A stretch of DNA of 64,000 bases from Opitutia bacterium. Its GTDB lineage: Bacteria > Verrucomicrobiota > Verrucomicrobiia > Opitutales > Opitutaceae. The stretch covers positions 1-64,000 of the forward strand of contig JACPIS010000006.1 in NCBI GenBank assembly GCA_016187925.1. The letters are read 5' to 3'. The notes below the pieces were generated by a model. The model saw only the letters and a list, made by a program, of their open reading frames with translations. It was not told where the DNA came from and ran no database searches. This document shows, in pieces, positions 36,582-44,482 of this stretch; the first letter of the stretch is position 1; every line of letters starts with the position of its first letter. Position numbers and translations under genes: made by a program.

Positions 36582-37622
36582 TCACTCCCAGTTCAGGACG
36601 ATCTTGCCGGACTTGCCGGCGCCCATGAGCTCGAAGCCTTCCTGGAACTGGGCGACAGGCAGGCGGTGGGTGATGACGGGGGTGATGTCCATGCCGCCGA
36701 GCACGAGCTGGGTCATCTTATACCACGTCTCGAACATCTCGCGGCCGTAAATGCCCTTCAGGTGAAGCATCTTGAAGACGATCTTGTTCCAGTCGACGGT
36801 GGCTTCGCCCGGATGCACGCCGAGCAGAGCGATGCGGCCGCCCATGACCATGTTGTCGATCATCTGGTTCAGCGCGGCGGAGCTGCCCGACATTTCCAAG
36901 CCCACGTCGAAACCCTCGGTCATGCCGAGCTCCTTGTGCCAGACGTCGGCGAGGTTCTCCTTCGCGACGTTCACGGCGCGGATGGGGCCGAGCTTTTTGG
37001 CGAGCTAGAGGCGGCCGTCGTTGATGTCGGTGATGACGATGTGGCGTGCGCCGGCGTGCTGGGCGACGGCGATGGCCATGCAGCCGATGGGGCCGGCGCC
37101 GGTGATGAGCACGTCCTCGCCGACCATGTCGAACGAGAGGGTGGTGTGCACGGCGTTGCCGAGCGGGTCGAAGCACGAGACGACGTCGAGATCGAGGCCG
37201 GCAGGCACCTTCCAGACGTTGGAGGCGGGCACGACGACGTAGTCGGCGAACGCGCCGTCGCGGTTCACGCCGACGCCGATGGTGTTGGGGCACAGGTGGC
37301 GGCGGCCGGCGCGGCAGTTGCGGCAATGCCCGCAGACGATGTGGCCCTCACCGGTGACGATCTGGCCCTTGGCGAAGCCGGTGACGCCGGCGCCTACGTC
37401 CTCGACGGCACCGACATACTCGTGGCCGATGATGAGCGGCGGCTTGATGGTGCGCGCGGCCCACTTGTCCCATTTGTTGATGTGCACGTCGGTGCCGCAG
37501 ATGGACGTCTTCTTGATCTTGATGAGGACGTCGTTGACGCCGGGCGTGGGGACCGGAGCTTCGGTCATGATGAGGCCGGGACCGGCGGTGGGTTTGACGA
37601 TGGCGCGCATTTTGGCGGGCAT
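36582..37622 (-). pseudogene. tdh: L-threonine 3-dehydrogenase interrupted by an in-frame amber codon
   Basis: Both halves together match E. coli Tdh along the whole length (346 codons). The first half has [27 protein letters not shown] with the catalytic zinc site, four cysteines in [15 protein letters not shown], and the NAD site [13 protein letters not shown]. The second half has [22 protein letters not shown] and [13 protein letters not shown]. At 37005-37007 a TAG codon falls between ITDINDGRL and [12 protein letters not shown], where E. coli has glutamate (YRLELARK), so one G-to-T change from GAG explains it. No frameshift is present. It is either a recent loss of function, a sequencing error, or readthrough. 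Start ATG 37622 or 37610. Confidence 0.85.
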
Positions 37623-37755
37623 GGCGAGTAGGGTTGAGGGCAAGTTATGACACGCCGGTCCCGCTACAACCCCGAACGTCCGCAGCCGTGCGCTTTAAGC
37701 GCGTTTAACTGTGCCGCCGCGCCGGCTAATTTCGCCGCGCGGGGCTTGGCCCGGT

Positions 37756-37863
37756 GTGGGAGGGGCTTTACGCCCGACGGAGATTGGATGGGAATGCCTG
37801 GAGCTGCGGCGCCCTCGCCGCGGTCGAGCGCCATGACGCGCCGGGGCGTAAAGCCCCTCCCGC
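37756..37863. repeat. long palindromic repeat, GGGAGGGGCTTTACGCCC family
   Basis: The arms GGGAGGGGCTTTACGCCC (37758-37775) and GGGCGTAAAGCCCCTCCC (37844-37861) are perfect inverted copies of 18 bases with a 68-base middle that holds further short inverted segments. It lies between tdh and the alkA-like gene. Confidence 0.85.
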
Positions 37864-37886
37864 ATTCTATCTTCCGCCCGCGCCGC

Positions 37887-38525
37887 TTATTCCTGCGCCG
37901 GTCCGAGCGAGCGCCAGAGATACCAGCTCGCCACGCTGCGGTAGGGCGACCAACGCCGGGCATGCTGGAGGATGACCTCGGGTTTCGGATCGCGGCGTTT
38001 GCGATAGAGATTTTTGAAGGCAAGCCGGATGGCGAAATCCCCCGTCGGCATCACGTCGGGCCGGCCGAGGTGGAAGATGAGCAGCATGTGCACCGTCCAC
38101 GGGCCGATGCCGCGCACTTCGGTCAGACGCGTCACGAGCTCGTCGTCCGCCAGCTTGTGCGCCTCGCGCAGCGAGGGCACGACGCCCGCGCCGCACTTGG
38201 CCGCGAGGTCGCGCGTCGCCGCGAGCTTGGCGCGCGAGAGCCCGGCGCCGCGCAACTCCTCGTCGCTCACCGCGGCGAGCGATGAGGCGTTCGGTCCGCC
38301 GTGGCGGTCGAGCAGGGCGAGCACGCGGGCGTGGATCGTCGCTGCGGCCTTGCCGTGCAGCTGCTGGTAGACGATCGAGCGCAGCAACGCCTCGAACAGG
38401 CTGTCGGCCTTGAGCAGTTTCAGTTCGAACGGTCCGGTGCGGTCGATCAGCGCGGCCAGCACGTCGTCGTTGGTGCGGAGGTGTGCGACGGCCTCCGCCG
38501 GGTCGTAACGGTGACGAGGCCTCAT
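37887..38525 (-). CDS. DNA-3-methyladenine glycosylase (AlkA-type HhH-GPD)
   Basis: Removes alkylated purines from DNA. The 212-residue protein has the helix-hairpin-helix LTEVRGIGPWTVHMLLIF and, ~20 residues later, the catalytic aspartate in MPTGDFAIRLAFK. The segment LLRSIVYQQLHGKAAATIHARV is typical of the compact AlkA group without the N-terminal domain. The next gene downstream is an alkylguanine-DNA methyltransferase, so the two form a small repair neighbourhood, though a repeat separates them. Confidence 0.92.
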   Translation of the reverse strand: MRPRHRYDPAEAVAHLRTNDDVLAALIDRTGPFELKLLKADSLFEALLRSIVYQQLHGKAAATIHARVLALLDRHGGPNASSLAAVSDEELRGAGLSRAKLAATRDLAAKCGAGVVPSLREAHKLADDELVTRLTEVRGIGPWTVHMLLIFHLGRPDVMPTGDFAIRLAFKNLYRKRRDPKPEVILQHARRWSPYRSVASWYLWRSLGPAQE

Positions 38526-38533
38526 TTCCGCAC

Positions 38534-38608
38534 GTCATCGCGAGCCCGGCTTGGCCGGGCGTGGCGATCCAGATAGATTGCTTCGTCGCTCACGCTCCTC
38601 GCAATGAC
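38534..38608. repeat. palindromic repeat, GTCATTGCGAG family
   Basis: The ends GTCATCGCGAG (38534-38544) and CTCGCAATGAC (38598-38608) are inverted. Inner parts include CCCGGCTTGGCCGGG and ATTGCTTCGTCGC. Related copies lie at 41622 and 63563. It fills the alkA-ogt space. Confidence 0.75.
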
Positions 38609-38616
38609 AGTAATGT

Positions 38617-39141
38617 TCATTCCGAAATCAGCTCCGCGCCCTCGAGGGCGAGCAGGCGGGTCTTGGTGCGGACGCCGCCGTGGGCCGAGAAGCCCGTCAT
38701 CTTGTCGCTGGCCGACACCACGCGGTGGCACGGCACGATCAGCGGCCAGGGATTGGTCGCCAGCGCCACGCCGACGGCGCGCGCGGCGTCGCTGCCGAGC
38801 GCCATCTGTTTCGCGATCTCGCCGTAGCTTATCTTGTAGCCGGGCTTGATGGCTTGCGCGTGCAGGTAGACGGCGCGCTGGAAATCGCTCACGCGCGACC
38901 AGTCGATCGGGACATCCGCGAAATCCTGCAGCTTGCCTTCGAGGTGCTGTTGCACGCGCTCGACCGTGCGGCGCACCCACTCGGGCCGCGGCTCGTCGGC
39001 CGGCCTGGAGTGCGCCTTGGTGGCGAGGTGTTTTTCCGTCCGTTCAACGTCGTTCTCGGGAAGCTGGAAGCCCGTCAGACCTTTGTCGTTCCAGGCGAGG
39101 CCGCAGGTGCCGTAGGCGGTCGGAAACAGCGTGTGGGGCAT
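38617..39141 (-). CDS. ogt: Methylated-DNA-[protein]-cysteine S-methyltransferase
   Basis: A suicide repair protein that takes the methyl group from O6-methylguanine onto its own cysteine. The 174-residue protein has the active site IVPCHRVVSASDKMTGFSAH, the helix-turn-helix region VYLHAQAIKPGYKISYGEIA and the wing. There is no N-terminal Ada domain. Two in-frame ATG codons exist, 39168 and 39141, and neither has a ribosome binding site; I chose 39141 (MPHTLFPTAYG). It forms a DNA-alkylation repair pair with the glycosylase gene. Confidence 0.92.
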   Translation of the reverse strand: MPHTLFPTAYGTCGLAWNDKGLTGFQLPENDVERTEKHLATKAHSRPADEPRPEWVRRTVERVQQHLEGKLQDFADVPIDWSRVSDFQRAVYLHAQAIKPGYKISYGEIAKQMALGSDAARAVGVALATNPWPLIVPCHRVVSASDKMTGFSAHGGVRTKTRLLALEGAELISE

Positions 39142-39221
39142 GGCGGGACTGATAGGCGCGAACGGCATCGGCTGCAAGTCAGCCGGAACTGTTTTACGGG
39201 ACGATGACGAAAACCGGGCGC

Positions 39222-41492
39222 TTAATTCTCCCCGATGTAGCGGCGGAAGAACTCCTCGTAGCGCACGAGGCTGTCGAGCCGCTGCTTGGGCTCGCCGCTG
39301 CGGCTCATCTCGTGCGTGGCGCGCGGGTAGCGGACGGATTCGACGTCGCGGCCCAGGACCTTGAGGGCCTTGAGCAGCATCTCGCTCTGGCCGAAGCCGG
39401 TGCGGCGGTCGTTGTCGCCGTGCTGGATGAGCAGGGGCGTCTTGATCGCCTCCACGTAGTTGAAGGGCGAGTCGCGTTCGAGGATGCGGCGCGTCTCCTC
39501 CTGCCACGGGTAGCCGCCGAACGCGATCGGCACGAGCCGCCACGCGTTGGCCTCGCCGAAGAACGTCGGCAAATGGTACACGCCGCGCTGCGCGACGGCC
39601 GCCTTGAAGCGCTGGTCGTGGCCGACGAGCCACGCGACCATGTAGCCGCCGTAGGAGCCGCCGGTGACGACCTGGCGGGCCTTGTCGATGTAACTCTCCT
39701 TCGCCACAAAATCGGCCGCGCTCAGGATGTCGCCCGCCGGGCCGATGCCCCAGTCCTTGTGGTTGGCGTGTTGGAAATCGTAACCGTAGCCGCCGGAGCC
39801 GCGCGGATTGGAGAACACGATGGCGTAGCCGCGCGCCGCGAAATACTGGAACTCGAACCACATGCTGTCCTCGCCCGGGCCCCACATCGCCGCGGGGCCG
39901 CCGTGGATCTCGACGAGCAGCGGATACTTCTTCTTCGCGTCGAACTCGGTGGGCGGCATCGTCCAATACTGGATCGTGAGCCCTTCCTTGTTCACGAGGC
40001 TGTGCGGCGTGATGGCGCTGAGTTTCTTGCCGGCGATCCACGCGCTGTTGTGCGCGGTCAGCGGATGGGAGTCGCGGGCGCCGACAGGGCCGGCGTGCAA
40101 TTCGTAGGGGTTGGCCGGCGATGTGAGCACCTGCACCAGCACTTCGCGGCCGAGCGCGTAGTCGCGCACGCCGAGTTCGGCTTTGTCCGTGAGCTTCTCG
40201 ACGGTGCCGCCGGCGGCCGGAACGCGGTAGAGGGGGAAGCCGCCATCGGTCGCCGCAACGAAGTAGATGAAACGATTGTCGGCCGACCACTGGAGGTTGC
40301 CGGCACTGCGGTCGAGTTTCTCCGTCAGCAGCTTCGGCTCGACTCCACCGGCCGCGGGCACGATGGCCACGACGGTCTGACCGTAGCCGAACGCCTCGCC
40401 GGGCGTCGCGGTGAGCGCGACCCACTTGCCATCGGGCGACGGAGTGGCGTTGCCCAGCGAGTAGTCGGCCAGTGCGGCGAAGGGCTTCACGCCGCCGCCG
40501 GCCGCGTCGACCTGATAGAGGCTGAACGCCGTGCTGCGGTCCGGGTGCTCGTCGAGCTTCTTGGCGCCGGCGCAGACGATGCTCTTGCCGTCGGCCATCC
40601 ACTCGGCGGCGGCGAAGCCGTTGTAGCCGGGCGTGAGGTCCGTCGCCGGGGCGTCCTCGCGCGCCTCCTGCACAAAGACATGCGAGAAGGTCAGGTTGGG
40701 GTTGATGTCGAACTCGTTGAGAAACGCCAGCCGGTCGAGCGGGCGCGGGTTGCCGTCGGCCTCGTTCTTCGCGAGCCACTCGCGGCGTTCCTGCAGCGAG
40801 CCGTCGGGAGATGCGGCCGGTTTCTTCGCGTCCTTGTCCTCGCTCTTGGCCTTGTCGCCGTTCTTCAAGCCCCAGTTGCCGGTGTCGTTGGCCGTGCGGC
40901 CGGGCTTCTCGAAGCTCCACTTCGGCTTCGGGTCGGCGCCGGATTTCTCGAGCGCATCGCGCACCTGCGCGTAGCTGAGCGCGGTGGTGAAGAGTATCTT
41001 GGAGCCGTCGGGCGACCAGCGCGGATTGCCGGCGCCGAACTCGGACTTCGTGAGCTGCACGGCCTCGCCGCCGGCGAGCGCGAGCGTGTAGATCTGCGCC
41101 TTGTCGGTCGGGGCGCTGCCGCCGCGCACGAACGCGATGCGCGTGCCGTCGGGGCTCCAGGCTGGGGCCGTGTTGCTGTGGGCGCTGTGCGTGAGCTGGC
41201 GCGGGGGCGCGGAGCCGTCGGTAGCGGCGAGCCAGAGATGCGTGTGGTAAACCCAGTCGTCCTTCGCGTCGGGCTTGGGTTCGATGGAGTTGACGACGTA
41301 GACGACCCACTTGCCGTCGGGCGAGAGGGCGGGGGACGACAGCTGTTTCAGTTTCAGCAGGTCGGTGGCTTGGATGAGCGGGGAATCCTTGGCGGCCGCG
41401 GGAGCGTCGGTGGCGACGGCGAGACGCGGCAGCGCGGCCAGCACGAACAACGAGGTAACCAGGGCCAGGCGGAGCAGGGGGAGGCGTGGCAT
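39222..41492 (-). CDS. Exported S9-family peptidase (DPP/acylaminoacyl peptidase-like)
   Basis: A 756-residue serine peptidase. A signal peptide (MPRLPLLRLALVTSLFVLAA) is followed by a WD40-like beta-propeller with repeated SPDG motifs (LSPDGKWVVYV, WSPDGTRIAFV, WSPDGSKILFT). The C-terminal alpha/beta-hydrolase domain has the nucleophile in VTGGSYGGYMVAW, the acid in QHGDNDRRTGF and the histidine in RATHEMSRSG. It probably trims peptides in the periplasm. ATG 41492 was chosen for the signal peptide; the frame upstream runs into repeat DNA. Subfamily S9C is most likely. Confidence 0.93.
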   Translation of the reverse strand: MPRLPLLRLALVTSLFVLAALPRLAVATDAPAAAKDSPLIQATDLLKLKQLSSPALSPDGKWVVYVVNSIEPKPDAKDDWVYHTHLWLAATDGSAPPRQLTHSAHSNTAPAWSPDGTRIAFVRGGSAPTDKAQIYTLALAGGEAVQLTKSEFGAGNPRWSPDGSKILFTTALSYAQVRDALEKSGADPKPKWSFEKPGRTANDTGNWGLKNGDKAKSEDKDAKKPAASPDGSLQERREWLAKNEADGNPRPLDRLAFLNEFDINPNLTFSHVFVQEAREDAPATDLTPGYNGFAAAEWMADGKSIVCAGAKKLDEHPDRSTAFSLYQVDAAGGGVKPFAALADYSLGNATPSPDGKWVALTATPGEAFGYGQTVVAIVPAAGGVEPKLLTEKLDRSAGNLQWSADNRFIYFVAATDGGFPLYRVPAAGGTVEKLTDKAELGVRDYALGREVLVQVLTSPANPYELHAGPVGARDSHPLTAHNSAWIAGKKLSAITPHSLVNKEGLTIQYWTMPPTEFDAKKKYPLLVEIHGGPAAMWGPGEDSMWFEFQYFAARGYAIVFSNPRGSGGYGYDFQHANHKDWGIGPAGDILSAADFVAKESYIDKARQVVTGGSYGGYMVAWLVGHDQRFKAAVAQRGVYHLPTFFGEANAWRLVPIAFGGYPWQEETRRILERDSPFNYVEAIKTPLLIQHGDNDRRTGFGQSEMLLKALKVLGRDVESVRYPRATHEMSRSGEPKQRLDSLVRYEEFFRRYIGEN

Positions 41493-41621
41493 AAGCGGGT
41501 CCCGCACTCTGTCCAAGCCCCGGGCTCTGTCGAAGGCATTTTGGCCGGCGCGCCGGGGAAAACGACGAACTGTGCCGGAGCTGCGCCCGGCGCCGTCCGC
41601 GGAGCCGTATCTTCCACCCCT

Positions 41622-41708
41622 GTCATTGCGAGGCGTGCCGCGGAGCGGCGCGATGAAGCAATCCCGCCGACTGGATCGCCACGCCCGGCGGCGCGGGCCC
41701 GCGATGAC
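41622..41708. repeat. palindromic repeat, GTCATTGCGAG family
   Basis: It starts GTCATTGCGAGGCG and ends CGGGCCCGCGATGAC, with ATGAAGCAATCC and GGATCGCCACG inside. It lies between the divergent S9 peptidase and dGTPase genes and is a relative of the copy at 38534. Confidence 0.7.
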
Positions 41709-41775
41709 ACCCAACTCAGTGCGGGAGGTTTTTGCGTTGCCGCGCGGCGGCTTTTGCGGGACGACCGTGGTTCCG

Positions 41776-43047
41776 ATGCCGCAAAACCGATTCTACAACG
41801 CCTTCGACCTGCAGGAGTGGGGCAGCTCCCGGAAGCCCGACTACCGCAGCCCGTTCCAGATCGACCGCGACCGCATCATCCACGCGCACGCCTTCCGCAA
41901 GCTCCAGTCGAAGACGCAGGTTTTCCTCAGCGGCGAATACGATTTCTACCGCACGCGCCTCACGCACTCGATGGAGGTCGCGCAGATCGGCCGCTCCATC
42001 TGCCACTTCCTGCAGAGCCGCGGCGGGCCGCTGACGGACGACTTCTACATCGACGACGCGCTCGTCGAGGCCAGCTGTCTCGCGCACGACATGGGCCACC
42101 CGCCGTTCGGCCACTCGGGCGAGCGCACGCTGCAGGAGCTGATGAAGCGCCGCGGCGGCTTCGAGGGCAACGCCCAGACGCTCCACCTGCTCTGCGAGAC
42201 CATGTACCAGAACGAGTCGGGTGTGCGCGGCATGCAGCCGACCCGCGCGCTGCTCGACGGCGTGCTCAAGTACAAGAAACTCTACACCGAGTGGCCCACG
42301 CCGCCGGTCAACCACTTCATCTACGACGGCCAGGAGCCGATCCGCGCCTGGGTCTTCGGCGGCGAGCGCATCCCCGGCGCGCTCATGCGCGGCGGCGCCC
42401 TCAACGACTTCAAGAGCGTCGAGTGCCAGATCATGGACTGGGCCGACGACGCGGCTTATTCGCTCAACGACATCGTCGACGGCGTGCGCGCGGGCTTCCT
42501 CACCATCGAGCGCGTCGAGCACTGGGCCGCCGGCGAGCAGGTCGGCGCCGCCGAGCAGCGCCACATGGATTCGCTTTTCGACGCCCTCCGGAAGGACAAG
42601 CTTGAGAACACCTTCTCCAAGAAGATCGGCGCCTTCATCCAGGCCTGCCGCCTGAAGGAGCGCGACAATTTCATGGCCGCCAAGACCAACCGCTACCGCT
42701 ACGAGCTCGTGGTCGAGGAGCCCGCGCTGGCCGAGGCGGCGTTCTTCAAGAAGATGGCCAACGACATCATCTTCGAGAGCCCGCAGCTCGAGCAGCTCGA
42801 GCACAAGGCGCGCGTCATCTTCAACGCGCTCTTCGCCGCCATCTGGGAGAACTACGCCGAACGCAACGAGCGCGTCATCCACATCCTCCCGCCCAACGTC
42901 AGCCGCCTGATCAACGCCGAGAAATCGCTCGACGGCAAAGCCCGCCGCCTCTGCGACTACCTCGCCGGCCAGACCGACGGCATGATCGTGCGGACGTACC
43001 GGCGGCTCTTTGATCCGGAATTCGGCTCGTTTCGGGATTTGAGCTGA
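41776..43047 (+). CDS. dgt: Deoxyguanosinetriphosphate triphosphohydrolase (dGTPase), HD domain
   Basis: Splits dGTP (or other dNTPs) to the nucleoside and triphosphate. The 423-residue protein shows the HD-domain metal site: FYRTRLTHSMEVAQIGRSI with the first His, then CLAHDMGHPPFGHSGE with the HD pair, and MDWADDAAYSLNDIVDG with the last Asp. The family start RSPFQIDRDRIIHAHAFRKL is present. ATG 41776 (MPQNRFYNAFD) was chosen; longer frames exist upstream, but they pass through repeat DNA. Such enzymes control dNTP pools and can limit phages. Confidence 0.92.
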   Translation: MPQNRFYNAFDLQEWGSSRKPDYRSPFQIDRDRIIHAHAFRKLQSKTQVFLSGEYDFYRTRLTHSMEVAQIGRSICHFLQSRGGPLTDDFYIDDALVEASCLAHDMGHPPFGHSGERTLQELMKRRGGFEGNAQTLHLLCETMYQNESGVRGMQPTRALLDGVLKYKKLYTEWPTPPVNHFIYDGQEPIRAWVFGGERIPGALMRGGALNDFKSVECQIMDWADDAAYSLNDIVDGVRAGFLTIERVEHWAAGEQVGAAEQRHMDSLFDALRKDKLENTFSKKIGAFIQACRLKERDNFMAAKTNRYRYELVVEEPALAEAAFFKKMANDIIFESPQLEQLEHKARVIFNALFAAIWENYAERNERVIHILPPNVSRLINAEKSLDGKARRLCDYLAGQTDGMIVRTYRRLFDPEFGSFRDLS

Positions 43048-43065
43048 GGGCGGGCGATTTTTTTG

Positions 43066-43096
43066 ACCACGGATGGCGCGGATGAGCACGGATTAT
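43066..43096. repeat. short tandem-like repeat (ACCACGGAT units)
   Basis: ACCACGGATGGCGCGGATGA followed by GCACGGATTATG has the GGAT-based unit that is common between genes in related genomes. It lies between dgt and hicB. Confidence 0.45.
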
Positions 43097-43163
43097 GACC
43101 GTCGCTCGACCACGCCCAGGGCGGTCGGTTGACAATCCCGAATCGGAATGCTTTGGTCGCGAC

Positions 43164-43370
43164 ATGAAATTTACGGTGACAGTCGACCGCGATGAATCCG
43201 GCACATGGGTTGTGGAGTGTCCCGCGATTCCGGGCTGCGTCAGCCAAGGCAAGACCAAGAAGGAGGCGCTGAAGAACATCGAGGAGGCGATCGAACTGTG
43301 TCTCGAAGTTCGCGCCGAGCGCGGCCTGCCGCTGACGATTGAGACGAAGCAAGTGACCGTCGCTGTCTGA
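43164..43370 (+). CDS. hicB: HicB-family antitoxin
   Basis: A 68-residue protein with the HicB partial RNase-H-like fold: MKFTVTVDRDESGTWVVECP, then AIPGCVSQGKTKKEALKNIE and AIELCLEVRAERG. No helix-turn-helix or ribbon DNA-binding domain follows, so control of its own promoter would need another part. It overlaps hicA by one base (TGATG). The antitoxin comes first here, the reverse of the classical hicAB order but common in other bacteria. Confidence 0.9.
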   Translation: MKFTVTVDRDESGTWVVECPAIPGCVSQGKTKKEALKNIEEAIELCLEVRAERGLPLTIETKQVTVAV

Positions 43371-43597
43371 TGCCGCAGGTGCCCAAACTGAGCGGGCGCA
43401 ATGTCGTGAAGGCCTTCGGCCGGGCCGGATGGGGCGTGGCGCGCCAGAAGGGCAGCCACATCATTTTGGTGAAGGACGGGCACTGGGCGACGCTGTCCGT
43501 GCCCGACCACCGCGAAATCGCCCCAGGAACGCTCCGCAGCCTCATTCGCGCCAGTGGGTTGACCGTCGACGAGTTCATCGAGTTGGCCCGCAAGTAG
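43370..43597 (+). CDS. hicA: HicA-family mRNA interferase toxin
   Basis: A 75-residue protein with the double-stranded-RNA-binding-like HicA fold: LSGRNVVKAFGRAGWGVARQ, then KGSHIILVKDG with the catalytic histidine, and TLRSLIRASGLTVDEFIELA. HicA cleaves mRNA without ribosomes when not held by HicB. The key GSH motif is intact, so the toxin is likely functional. It is translated by coupling with hicB. Confidence 0.92.
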   Translation: MPQVPKLSGRNVVKAFGRAGWGVARQKGSHIILVKDGHWATLSVPDHREIAPGTLRSLIRASGLTVDEFIELARK

Positions 43598-43677
43598 GCG
43601 CGCGACACCAGCAGGCGCAGCTTTGAGTGGCATTCCGGGCCTTTGTCGTATCAGCATGGCGGCACACTTTTCTCCCC

Positions 43678-43761
43678 GTGCCGAAATTCGTCCTTATCAT
43701 GGCAATCCTTCTGGTGCTCTTTACGCTGCTGGCCACCTTCAAGGACCGGCTGTTCAAGTGA
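43678..43761 (+). CDS. possible 27-residue single-span membrane protein
   Basis: A frame starting with GTG 43678 encodes MPKFVLIMAILLVLFTLLAT followed by FKDRLFK: one membrane segment and a charged tail. An internal ATG lies at 43699. It is similar in plan to the small frame at 20588 but not in sequence. It ends just ahead of the next gene. No ribosome binding site is obvious, so the call is tentative. Confidence 0.4.
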   Translation: MPKFVLIMAILLVLFTLLATFKDRLFK

Positions 43762-43771
43762 CCGTTTCCCC

Positions 43772-44482
43772 TTGGGCGCGCCTTCGTTCACTCTCCCTGA
43801 CTATCCCTGCATCAAGCGGGTGAACAGCTTTGCCGAGCTGGTCGCGACGCCGATGACCGGTGACGTCAACGCCCTCTGCTGGCCGCGTGCGTTGCCGGGG
43901 GACTTCGGCGAGGTGGTGGTGCGGTTGGGCGCGGGCGAGGGGATCGACATGCTGGACGAGGCGCGCCTGCGCGCGCTTCCGCTGAGCGCGGCGGGCCGGA
44001 CAGCCGTGGAGGTGATGCTCGCGGACCTGCGGCTGCTGCGGACGCACGACCTCGATCCGGTGCTCAACTGCATTCATGGCTATCCGGGCGACGACACCGC
44101 CGGGCCGGTGCCCACGGACGTTTTTTCCTTCCACGCCGACAGCGCGCCGGTGCCGGCCGACACCTGGCTGTGCACCTACCACGGCGCGGCGAGCGAAGGC
44201 GTGCGCAACGAGGAGGCGCAGCGCCGCGTGGACGTTCCCGCGACCCGCGCCGAGCTGCTCAAGCTCCACGGCGGCGCGGACGACGAGAGCTTCCGCGAAT
44301 TCCTGCGCGAGCACTGCTACGACCTCCACTACGCCACCGTGCCGGGCGCGAAGCCGTATTCCTTCGGCCTGGGCAACCTTTGGCGCATCGCGCTCGATTA
44401 TCCCGGCAACCCGGTGCTCCCGTGCCTCCACCGCGCCCCCGCCACCGTGCCCGGCCAGCCGCGCCTGCTGCTGATCAGTTAG
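43772..44482 (+). CDS. DUF1826-like protein of unknown function
   Basis: About 236 residues if started at TTG 43772; GTG 43820 is another choice and no ATG is at hand. The sequence has NALCWPRALPGDFGEVVVRL, then VFSFHADSAPVPADTWLCTY with an HxD-like pair, and later FGLGNLWRIALDYPGNPVLP ending CLHRAPATVP. This pattern resembles the DUF1826 group, which may have a double-stranded beta-helix fold with a metal site; that is inference. The C-terminus overlaps the deacetylase gene on the other strand by 8 bases. Confidence 0.65.
   Translation: MGAPSFTLPDYPCIKRVNSFAELVATPMTGDVNALCWPRALPGDFGEVVVRLGAGEGIDMLDEARLRALPLSAAGRTAVEVMLADLRLLRTHDLDPVLNCIHGYPGDDTAGPVPTDVFSFHADSAPVPADTWLCTYHGAASEGVRNEEAQRRVDVPATRAELLKLHGGADDESFREFLREHCYDLHYATVPGAKPYSFGLGNLWRIALDYPGNPVLPCLHRAPATVPGQPRLLLIS

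Noticed and set aside
36975-37004. frameshift in tdh
   Set aside because: Both halves are in the same frame on either side of the TAG codon, so a nonsense substitution explains the break better.
39204-42605. 1133-codon plus-strand open frame opposite the S9 peptidase
   Set aside because: Shadow frame with Arg/Gly/Val-rich sequence; the S9 gene on the minus strand has all expected motifs.
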